20,980 nucleotides of DNA. Source: Planctomycetaceae bacterium. GTDB lineage: Bacteria; Planctomycetota; Planctomycetia; Planctomycetales; Planctomycetaceae. Made by a program: the position numbers and the translations under genes. Below are positions 8,701-16,800 of the stretch, in pieces (the stretch's first letter is position 1; each line of letters starts with the position of its first letter). The DNA lies in assembly GCA_003445035.1 (NCBI GenBank), contig DLVV01000016.1, positions 22,929-43,908 on the forward strand, written 5' to 3'. The notes under the pieces were generated by a model. The model did no database searches and was not told the DNA's origin. It saw only the letters and a list, made by a program, of their open reading frames with translations.

Positions 8701-10263
8701 ATGGACCTGGAACACATGACCAAGCGACCGCCACTCCATCTTCGCGTACTCCTGACATTTCTGATGGGTCTGCCCATCGCCCAGAACGCCGACGCTGCGG
8801 CCCCTGGCCGCAATTCCAAGCCGCTCAATGTTGTCCTGATCACTGTTGATGACATGAATTGCGATTCAGTGGGTGTCTACGGTTGTCCGATTCCGAACAT
8901 CACACCACATATCGACCGACTGGCATCGCAGGGAATTCGCTTCGAACACAGCCACGTGACTATCGCCATCTGCCAGCCAACACGGGCCGTCTGGATGACC
9001 GGCCGGTTCCCACACCGCAGCGGAGCTCTTGGCTTTGACCCCATTGCCCGGAATGTCCCCACGTTGCTCGAAACCCTCAAACAGGGCGGCTACTTCACCG
9101 GCATATTGGCCAAGGTCTCCCACGTGGTCCCAACCCGCACGAGGCACTGGGATGTGGTTGTCCGCGCCAATCAACTCGGCACCGGGAGAGACCCCGACCG
9201 TTACCACGCCCACACCGCCAGGTTTCTCAAGCAGGCCGCCGCCAGCGGCAGACCTTTTTTCTTGATGGCCAATTCCCAGGACCCCCACCGGCCATTCGCG
9301 GGAAGCAGGCAGGAACGCAATCGGGTCAGGAAGGCTCGTAACAAGCGCAACAAGAAGACACGAAAAAACGAGAACACCTCTGCCAGTCAACCACGGCGCG
9401 CCGCCAGGAAGCCGCGAGCCAATCCGGACCCTCTGACCCTCGCGGCGATCCCTCGGCGATTCCAACCCGAACAGGTTCCCGTGCCGGGATTCCTTCCGGA
9501 CCTGCCCGCAATCCGGCAAGAGTTATCCGAGTACTATGCCTCGGTTCACCGCGCCGACAAGATTGTCGGACGAGTGCTGGCCGCACTGGACGAAGCCGGG
9601 GTACGAGACAACACCCTGGTGATGTTCCTCTCGGATCACGGAATGCCGTTGCCGTTCGCAAAGACCAATTGCTGGAGACACTCGACGCGCACCCCCTGGA
9701 TCATCCGCTGGCCCGGAGTGACACAATCGGGCCAACACGATCGCCAACACATGATCGCGGGAATTGACCTGGCCCCCACCATCCTGGAGGCCGTCAACTT
9801 GCCCCAGTTGACTGACTGTGATGGACGGTCCTTCACGCCGCTCCTGTCAGGAAAATCACAAGGTGGCCGCGATCACGTGATCACGCACATCAACCGTACT
9901 GCCGGTCGCCGCGAGTTTCCGATGAGATCGGTTGTGGAAACCCGGTTCGGCTACATCTTCAATGCCTGGCCCGACGGCAAGACACTGTTCCGCAACGAAT
10001 CACAATCGGGCTTGACCATGAAGGCCATGAAGAAGGCGGCTGCCAACAACTCCAAAATCGCCGCACGGGTCAAGCTGTTCCTCAAGCGAACGCCGGAAGA
10101 ATTGTACGACTACCAAGTCGATCCTGATGCCCGCCACAACCTCGCCAACGACCCACAACACCGCAAGACTCTCGAACGACTTCGGGCCCGCCTGCTGGCC
10201 CACATGCGTTCCACCGTCGACCCTCAACTCGCAGCCTTCGGCAAAGCCACCGGGCAGCGGTGA
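8701..10263 (+). CDS. Secreted sulfatase, heparan N-sulfatase-like
   Basis: This formylglycine-type sulfatase has 520 residues from ATG 8701. An in-frame ATG at 8716 is equally possible and opens a cleaner signal peptide (MTKRPPLHLRVLLTFLMGLP). The metal-binding VDDM is at residues 49-52. The activation motif CQPTR starts at Cys91, the residue converted to formylglycine. SDHGMPLPFAKTNCWRHSTR (about 308-327) supplies later metal and sulfate ligands and resembles the N-sulfoglucosamine sulfohydrolase branch. LYDYQVDPDARHNLA is the usual C-terminal block. Residues about 201-245 form a very basic, low-complexity insertion (KARNKRNKKTRKNENT and following). It is probably periplasmic or secreted and removes sulfate from a glycan. 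It ends 8 bases from the oppositely oriented sulfatase. Exact substrate is unknown. Confidence 0.92.
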   Translation: MDLEHMTKRPPLHLRVLLTFLMGLPIAQNADAAAPGRNSKPLNVVLITVDDMNCDSVGVYGCPIPNITPHIDRLASQGIRFEHSHVTIAICQPTRAVWMTGRFPHRSGALGFDPIARNVPTLLETLKQGGYFTGILAKVSHVVPTRTRHWDVVVRANQLGTGRDPDRYHAHTARFLKQAAASGRPFFLMANSQDPHRPFAGSRQERNRVRKARNKRNKKTRKNENTSASQPRRAARKPRANPDPLTLAAIPRRFQPEQVPVPGFLPDLPAIRQELSEYYASVHRADKIVGRVLAALDEAGVRDNTLVMFLSDHGMPLPFAKTNCWRHSTRTPWIIRWPGVTQSGQHDRQHMIAGIDLAPTILEAVNLPQLTDCDGRSFTPLLSGKSQGGRDHVITHINRTAGRREFPMRSVVETRFGYIFNAWPDGKTLFRNESQSGLTMKAMKKAAANNSKIAARVKLFLKRTPEELYDYQVDPDARHNLANDPQHRKTLERLRARLLAHMRSTVDPQLAAFGKATGQR

Positions 10264-10271
10264 CCTCCGTC

Positions 10272-11759
10272 TTACCGCCGAGACCGGGTCGTGGGCTTAC
10301 GATCCCACGGCTGCGGCGCTGTCGGCGAATAGCGAGGCCGCGGATCACGTTTCGGGAACCCGGCGATGACGCGGGCGAATTTCCTGATTGCGGCAACGTG
10401 TTCCGGTTCTCGACTGCCAACCAGGTTCGTCGCTTCCTCGGGATCGTTGGCCAGGTCAACCAGCCGCGTAACCCGTCCCGCTTCGACCAGGACCTTGAAG
10501 CGTTTGTCCCTGAGCACCCGATCGGTATAGACCTGTGTTGGCCGGACCCCCTTTTCGTCGAGCACAGCAGCCCCTCGGCCCATGGACAGAATCCACGAAC
10601 GGGGGCCCTCCTTCTTCTTTCCCAGGAGAACCGGCGCAATCGACTGCCCGTCAACAACAAGGTCCTCGGGAAGATCGACTCCTGCCAATTCAGCAAAGGT
10701 TGGCAGCATGTCGGTGAAATCGATCAACGTGTGATTGACCGCGCCGGCAGGCACAGTCCCGGGACAGTTCACGATGAAAGGCTGCCAGGGACCGTTTTCG
10801 GTCAGCAACGCCTTCCCCCCACGCACAACGCGAACCCCAGAGGCCACCTGCATCCGAGCCCGAAACCGTTTGCTCGTCCCGTTGTCGGTAGTAAAGATCA
10901 CGATCGTACGGCGGCGAATGTCGAGTTGGTCGAGAGTCGTCACCAGCCGACCGACAATGCGATCGGTGTAACGGACCATCGCCTTGTGCTTCTCCAATCG
11001 CGTCCTGGCTTGCGGGTCTGCCGGCGTGTGCACCTGCGGGCCGTGAGTCAACACCATCGGAAAATACAGCAACATCGGCTGACGTCGATGGCGTCGCATG
11101 AAATCCACCAGGAAGTCGGTGTACACATCGGGCCCGAACCGCTCCTTGTGCGTCCGGCTCCGCTCTCCACTGGAAAACACATACGGATCCCAGTACCGAC
11201 GTCCGCTGGGAGGGTTTTGGCCTTCGTAACCGGTCCACATACACCACTCATCAAAGCCGTGCTCTTTCAGTACCCCGGGCTGAACCCGAAAATCATTGAT
11301 CTGCCACTTCCCGGCGATCGCGGTCGCGTATCCGCCGCCACGGAGCAGCCGAGCAAATGTCACGTTCTGCCCCGGGTCGAAATGACATCCCGCGCCCCAG
11401 CGAGGAACGTCCCAGTGGTTGCACCAGCCATGGCGAAACGGGTACTGACCGGTCAGTAACGTGACGCGGGTCGGAGTACACTGCGGCATCGAGTAAGCGT
11501 TCGTGAACCGCATGCCGCCACGGGCCAAGGCGTCAATATGGGGCGTCTTCAATTCCAGCCCGCCGTAGCAACTGATCCACTCCGGCCCCAGGTCGTCAAC
11601 CATGATGAACAGGATGTTCGGACGGGACACCTCCGCCGACGCCTGGACGGGCAGCAGCAGTCCAATCGGAAGGATCGCCCAAAGGGTCACCATCTCCAGG
11701 GGGTTCATCAGCGACTCGCGAAGTCGCTCCAGGCTGTGACGTTCGATGTTGTCCAACAC
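10272..11759 (-). CDS. Secreted sulfatase, arylsulfatase A-like
   Basis: I choose the GTG at 11759 as start because GGAGGAG lies 5 bases upstream of it (11765-11771), giving 495 residues. An ATG at 11708 (MNPLEMVTLWAILPIGLLL) is the main alternative and opens the signal peptide directly. An ATG at 11825 is rejected because it falls inside a terminator hairpin. The metal-binding motif is MVDDLG. The activation motif is MPQCTPTRVTLLTGQYPFRHG-like, with Cys94 as the formylglycine precursor. TTDNGTSKRF gives the later metal ligands. The C-terminus holds the LVDLANDPEEATNL block and a basic tail. It should hydrolyse sulfate esters outside the cytoplasm. It lies downstream of the small haem protein gene and is separated from it by a strong terminator, so its expression probably depends on read-through or an unseen promoter. 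Substrate unknown. Confidence 0.92.
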   Translation of the reverse strand: MLDNIERHSLERLRESLMNPLEMVTLWAILPIGLLLPVQASAEVSRPNILFIMVDDLGPEWISCYGGLELKTPHIDALARGGMRFTNAYSMPQCTPTRVTLLTGQYPFRHGWCNHWDVPRWGAGCHFDPGQNVTFARLLRGGGYATAIAGKWQINDFRVQPGVLKEHGFDEWCMWTGYEGQNPPSGRRYWDPYVFSSGERSRTHKERFGPDVYTDFLVDFMRRHRRQPMLLYFPMVLTHGPQVHTPADPQARTRLEKHKAMVRYTDRIVGRLVTTLDQLDIRRRTIVIFTTDNGTSKRFRARMQVASGVRVVRGGKALLTENGPWQPFIVNCPGTVPAGAVNHTLIDFTDMLPTFAELAGVDLPEDLVVDGQSIAPVLLGKKKEGPRSWILSMGRGAAVLDEKGVRPTQVYTDRVLRDKRFKVLVEAGRVTRLVDLANDPEEATNLVGSREPEHVAAIRKFARVIAGFPKRDPRPRYSPTAPQPWDRKPTTRSRR

Positions 11760-11794
11760 GGTCGCTCCTCCGGTCATGCATCTTCCCGGCAGGA

Positions 11795-11835
11795 CAAAAA
11801 AATAACAGGAGGGCATGGAAACCATGCCCTCCTGT
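11795..11835 (-). terminator. Canonical intrinsic terminator after the small haem-protein gene
   Basis: A perfect 14-bp stem (11805-11818 with 11822-11835) encloses a 3-base loop. On the minus strand it is followed by TATTTTTTT. It lies 32 bases after the stop at 11868 and about 25 bases ahead of the Shine-Dalgarno of the next sulfatase. It is the only textbook hairpin-plus-U-tract terminator I found in the window. Confidence 0.92.
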
Positions 11836-11867
11836 CAGGATTCAGTGCTCACTAAGAGCAATGGCGA

Positions 11868-12242
11868 CTACTTCTTCGCAGGCGTGGCGGGCAGCTTGCC
11901 AGCCTTCAGGCGATCACCGTAGGTCTTCTTTTCCTTCTTATCCTTCGAAACCTTGACCTTTTCGGTCTTGGTCAGGGCTTCGACGATCTTCGCCACGACC
12001 TTGCAGTTCTTCTTCGGAATCGACTTCTGCAGTGCGACGCCGTAGTCGTTGCGGGGCTTGCCCTTTTCGCCAGCCTTCTTTTTGCGATGGCAGACGTTGC
12101 ACTTGGCCTTCTTGGCCGCAGTCACCTTCTTGTACTTCGACAGAAACGCCTTCTGATACTGAGGACGTGCATCAGCTTCCGTGGCGGCCACGAAGGCGAT
12201 CGCCAATACCAACACACCACTGAGAGTAAATAGCTTGTTCAT
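11868..12242 (-). CDS. Small exported lysine-rich monohaem c-type protein
   Basis: This gene encodes 124 residues. Residues 1-25 form a signal peptide (MNKLFTLSGVLVLAIAFVAA ending ADA). The mature chain of about 99 residues carries one haem-attachment motif, CNVCH, at 48-52, followed by RNDYGVAL near 64-71. About 29 of the mature residues are lysine, almost all encoded by AAG. The mature chain has no methionine and no histidine apart from His52, so the sixth haem ligand cannot be Met or a second His; Cys80 or a lysine are the remaining side-chain options. GGGAG stands 8 bases before the ATG, a plausible promoter lies further upstream, and a strong terminator follows, all suggesting good expression as its own unit. 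A periplasmic electron carrier is the simplest idea. I recognise a planctomycete-style small CxxCH protein but no named family. Confidence 0.85.
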   Translation of the reverse strand: MNKLFTLSGVLVLAIAFVAATEADARPQYQKAFLSKYKKVTAAKKAKCNVCHRKKKAGEKGKPRNDYGVALQKSIPKKNCKVVAKIVEALTKTEKVKVSKDKKEKKTYGDRLKAGKLPATPAKK

Positions 12243-12365
12243 CCAGATGTCTCCCGATTCACATGATCCCGTTGAGTCGCCGGCCCGTCCGAAACCACTT
12301 CGGAAACCAGTTGCGTCGCGCAGGCAAGCTGGGCGACGTTTGCCGTCTCGGTCATATCAACGATT

Positions 12366-12394
12366 ATTTGATTGATTCGAGCCCCGACTGTCAA
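12366..12394 (-). promoter_or_regulatory. Probable sigma70-type promoter of the small haem-protein gene
   Basis: On the minus strand TTGACA (12389-12394, full consensus) is followed after 17 bases by TCAAAT (12366-12371, 4 of 6). Predicted transcription start is near 12358, leaving a leader of about 115 bases. That leader includes a small 6-bp inverted repeat (12288-12293 with 12299-12304). No experimental start is known. Confidence 0.5.
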
Positions 12395-12500
12395 CCGAAC
12401 TGTGGCACTAGCCGTATTGGAGAACTGAACGGTTCTGCCTAAAGTGGGTAACTTCGGTCGACCGTCCGCCGCATCGTCAACCCTTAGGAGAACCGCACAA

Positions 12501-13844
12501 ATGGGCCTTTGTTTTCCTCGATTTGCGAGACGACAGTCCAGGATGGCTCTTCTCGGCCTGTTGCTGTTGACGCTGGCCACAACGGCAATATCGACTTCGT
12601 GCTACGCAGCCCCGCCGAACGTGCTATTGATCATCTCCGACGACCAATCGTGGACCGATTTCGGCTTCATGGGCCATCCAGCGATTCGAACGCCACACAT
12701 CGATCGCCTGGCACGACAATCTGCCGTGTTTCCTCATGGCTACGTGCCCAGCAGTCTCTGTCGCCCCAGCCTGGCAACGATGGTCACGGGGCTTTATCCG
12801 CACCAACACGGGATCACCGGGAATGACCCACCCCGCGGGACCGATCGGGGCAAAATGCTCAAGCACATCCGGGCACACCCCACGTTGCCTCGCTGGCTCG
12901 CCGCGAAGGGCTTTCGAAGCCTTCAGACGGGCAAGTGGTGGGAGGGCCATCCACGCCTCGCTGGATTCACCGATGCAATGACTCACGGTGATCCGAAACG
13001 CGGTGGCCGCCACGGGGACCTGGGCCTGAAGATAGGCCGGACCGGGTTGGAGCCGATCTTTCAATTCATCGAGGACTGTGGAGAGACTCCTTTCTTTATC
13101 TGGTATGCCCCTTTCCTCCCCCACACGCCTCATAATCCGCCACAGCGACTGCTGGACCGCTATCGTGCCAAGGACAGGCCCATCGCGTTATCCCGTTACT
13201 ACGCCATGTGCACCTGGTTCGACGAAACCTGCGGACAGTTGCTCGACCACCTGGACCGCAAACAACTCAGTGACAACACCCTTGTCCTGTTCGTCGTGGA
13301 CAACGGCTGGATCCAGCGGACACCACAGACCGAGGTCCCCAAGGGATGGCGTTTCCGTTTCGCCCCCGGGTCGAAACGTTCCCCCAACGAAGGTGGCGTG
13401 CGGACACCGATCATGGTTCGTTGGCCCGGCCATATCAAACCCGGTACCCGACAGGCCCTGGCCAGCAGCATCGACCTGGCCCCCACAATTCTGGCCGCCA
13501 CCGGCGTACGCCCCAAGAAGAAGCTTCCCGGCCTTGACCTGATCACCCTGGCTGGCCAACCCCCGGACGCGCAAGCGACTCGCAAGACGATCTACGGTGA
13601 GATTTTCGCTCACGACGTGGCCGACATCGACCGCCCATCGGCCAGTCTTCAGTACCGTTGGCTACGACATGGTGCATGGAAGCTGATTTCTCGAGCCGGC
13701 TCGAGCACTCCCCAACTCTTCAATCTTGGCAACGATCCGCACGAGATCCGAGACCTGGCCGGAGGCCAGTCGAACCGCACCTCTCGCATGCAACAACTGC
13801 TGGACGACTGGTGGCATCCCTCACGCCGCCAGTCACGCCCCTGA
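12501..13844 (+). CDS. Secreted sulfatase with atypical CRPSL activation motif
   Basis: The start ATG at 12501 follows AGGAG at 12486-12490, giving 447 residues; an upstream in-frame ATG at 12444 lacks such a site. The N-terminus is a signal peptide with a basic n-region and a core MALLGLLLLTLATTAIS, ending before APPNVLLIISDDQ. The ISDDQ aspartates bind metal. The activation site reads LCRPSLATMVTGLYPHQHG, with Cys87 in the formylglycine position. The canonical Arg of CxPxR is replaced by Leu91, a variant I recall in a planctomycete sulfatase branch. VVDNGW (about 270-275) and a GGVRTPIMVRWPG segment complete the active-site framework. It is divergent from the small haem-protein gene and its last 12 bases overlap the end of glnE. 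Likely a periplasmic glycan sulfatase; substrate unknown. Confidence 0.9.
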   Translation: MGLCFPRFARRQSRMALLGLLLLTLATTAISTSCYAAPPNVLLIISDDQSWTDFGFMGHPAIRTPHIDRLARQSAVFPHGYVPSSLCRPSLATMVTGLYPHQHGITGNDPPRGTDRGKMLKHIRAHPTLPRWLAAKGFRSLQTGKWWEGHPRLAGFTDAMTHGDPKRGGRHGDLGLKIGRTGLEPIFQFIEDCGETPFFIWYAPFLPHTPHNPPQRLLDRYRAKDRPIALSRYYAMCTWFDETCGQLLDHLDRKQLSDNTLVLFVVDNGWIQRTPQTEVPKGWRFRFAPGSKRSPNEGGVRTPIMVRWPGHIKPGTRQALASSIDLAPTILAATGVRPKKKLPGLDLITLAGQPPDAQATRKTIYGEIFAHDVADIDRPSASLQYRWLRHGAWKLISRAGSSTPQLFNLGNDPHEIRDLAGGQSNRTSRMQQLLDDWWHPSRRQSRP

Positions 13845-16800
13845 CGGATCCAATCGGGCCGACAGCTCTTCAACCAGGCTCGCATGCCGGTCGATCTCCG
13901 CGGCCAGCCCGTCTGGGTTGCCGTCGATTTCGAGACGCCGGGCCAAGAATGTGAATTCCGGCGTCTCGCTTGGAGGTACCGCGAGGTCTCGCGCATCGCC
14001 CCGGACGACCCTCAACGCGTCAATCAACCGGCGATGAAACACGTAAGCCTCCCGGAGATGTCCCCACGTCTCCTCGTCAACAAGTTGCCGGTCATGCAGT
14101 GCATCGATGGCCTCCAGCGTATTGGTGGTTCGAACTTCAAAGAACCGATGCCCGTGTTCCAACTGCAAGCCCTGGACGAGATATTCGCAGTCGACCAGCC
14201 CCCCGGGACTCAACTTCGCGTTGAACGTACCGGCTCGAACCAACTGCCGCACTTGCCGATCCCGCATGGCACGCATCGCTGCGACATCAAAAACGTCGTC
14301 ACTGTAAATCCATGAATCCCTGAGGCTTTCCAGTTCATCGCCGAGGCCCCGATCACCGGCCACAGTCCGCAACTTGACCAGCGCCTGCCGCTCAAACGGC
14401 CACGCCGGCCCCTCGCCCTGGTAATAAGTTGTGAACGCCGCCAGCGAACTCGCCAAGGGACCCGCCTGGCCATGCGGCCGCAGCCTCAGATCCAACTCGA
14501 ACACGCCGGCCCGATCCGAACGAATTGTCGTCAGCAAACGCTCGATGACCCGGCAATAAAACTCCGACGCGGATACGACGCGGGGCGAGGCCTCAACACC
14601 GGCATCGTCGTAAACGCACACCAGTTCAATATCGGAGGCGAATCCCAGTTCACGTCCACCGAACTTCCCGAGGCCGACAACCGCCATCCGACCTGGCGGA
14701 TCGACGCCGAGCTTGTCACTGACTTCCTGGCAACACAGATCCACGGCCTGTGCCACAACGCACTCGGCCACGTGTCCAAGTTCTCGGGAGAACTGGCCAA
14801 ACTCACGGTCCGGCCACAGGATGTGCCGCATGTCCGCCGCGAACATCTCGCGGTCCTTGAACACGTTCAGACGTCGAACCCGATCCTCGCGGCCATCACA
14901 CTCAACCAGTTGACCAGACAGGACTTTGGCGAGTTCCGACGGGGACGGGGCCTGGCTGGCCGCTTCAACGTCGTCCAGCAAAGGAAACAGCGTTTCGTGC
15001 TGCAACCTGAGAAAATCCTGCCACAGAAACTCTCTGACCCCAAGCACCCGAGCCAACGTCGACAGCACTTCGGGTTTCTCCAGGGTCGCCACGCTGGCGG
15101 ACCAATCGTCCTGTTCCAGCAGCGTCGAGAGCAACTCTCGGAATTGACGCAATGCGAACAACGGATTCGGAGACTTTGGCAACAGGTGTGTGAAGTGCTT
15201 GGTCAGCACGACCACCGTCTTCAACTCCTGTATCCGCTTCGGATCGGTCAATTTGTTTCCGGCCGAATCGACCACATCCAACCGATCTCTTACCCGCTGT
15301 CCCCGGGTCTCGATCACCACTCGCCGGACCAGGATTCCTGCCAGGGAGAGTGCGTGCGTACAACCATAAAGGAATGCGACCGTGTCATCGGCACGAATCG
15401 TCAACACGGTCACCTCGTCGGAGGAGTCGTTATCAATGTCGATCTCTACCGGCAGCAGACTGCCGCTGACATCCGCGACCCGTGACACGCTACGTGCCAC
15501 CTGCTCCGTCAATCCCGACAGGGCCTCCTCACGTTTCCCCTCAGCGGACGCCTCGACGAATTCGATCAGATCACCGTGGTACCGCGACCACAACACGTCC
15601 CAGTTGCACCCTTCGGGAAGGCTCAACTCAAACGTGTCGACGCAACGGGACGGACCGCCCGGGACATCCAGCGTGAACGCGTGACCGTTGAGAATTTCGA
15701 CTCCGTGAACAACCAGCAGGCCGCTGATTGCTGCCAACAGCCCTTGAGAGTCGAACGCGACCACCGTCAATTCTGCCCTGCCGTCCTCCAGCCAGACCGG
15801 CTCCACCATAGCCAAGCCAAAGCGGTCCAACTCCGCCAGCAAAGTCTCGTGCCGCGAGCGTTGGTCGGGCCCAAACACTTCCAGGTACAACGGTTCGTCG
15901 AACGACGTCATGTCGACAGAGCCGGAGTTATCGAACGTGTCACCGAGCACTCGATCGAACACCTCGCGGATCTCGCGGCAATGCTCGGTGTAGTGTTTCA
16001 CGAAAGGGCCGGCATCGTCGAAATCCAAACGCCTGGCAAGGTAGGACAACTCTCCTTCGTCCACCGGCAGGGCATGCACCTGCTTGTTGTGCATCAGTTG
16101 CAACGAGTGTTCGATCGCTCGCAACAGCAAGTACCCGGTCGAAAGCTTGCGGTACTCCTCAGCCCGCAGACAGCCTGCGGCGGCCAGGGCTGTCAGCGAC
16201 CGCAACGTGTTTGTCCCCAGGACCTCGGGGTGCTCCTCGGCATTCTGCAATTGCAGAAACTGTGTCACGAATTCGATATCTCTGATCGACCCGACTCCCG
16301 ATTTCACCTCACCGTGCTCACGCAGTTTGCGCGGCAACGCCTCCTCGATCCGCCGCTTCATGTCCCGTACCATCTCACGCTGCCCCGTCCGACTTTTCTC
16401 CACAATCAGTCGTGACACCGTTGCCAACACCCGGTCTCCCACCATTCTGTCGCCGGCGACCGCCCTGGCCTTGACCAGTGCCTGGAGTTCCCACGCCGCG
16501 GCGTGCGTTTCCAGGTATTCCCCATAAGCGGCAACGTCCGCCACCAGCGGCCCAGAACTCCCCCACGGCCGCAATCGCATGTCCACGCGATACAAGAACC
16601 CCTCGGAGGTCATGCGGCCCAGTTCGCGAACCAGCTTTTGAGCAATTTTCAGAGTGGTCTCGTCGGGACCATCGGCCAGAAGCAGCAGGTCAATATCGGA
16701 ACTGTAGTTGAGTTCCTCACCGCCGAGTTTTCCCAGGGCCACCACGGCCAGCGGCATTTCCCTTCCAGAGGTTGACCCGGAAACCGTAGCGATCGACACC

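Noticed and set aside
8547..8855. 103-codon N-terminal extension of the sugar dehydrogenase gene
   Set aside because: It would overlap the start of the divergent sulfatase and precede a clear signal peptide that begins at 8546.
10260..11459. 399-codon plus-strand open frame
   Set aside because: It is antisense to the arylsulfatase-like gene and reads as low-similarity Arg/Pro-rich sequence; a consequence of high GC.
14472..15485. 337-codon plus-strand open frame
   Set aside because: It is antisense to glnE, which has clear conserved motifs throughout.
15576..16415. 279-codon plus-strand open frame
   Set aside because: It is antisense to the N-terminal half of glnE; no domain recognised.
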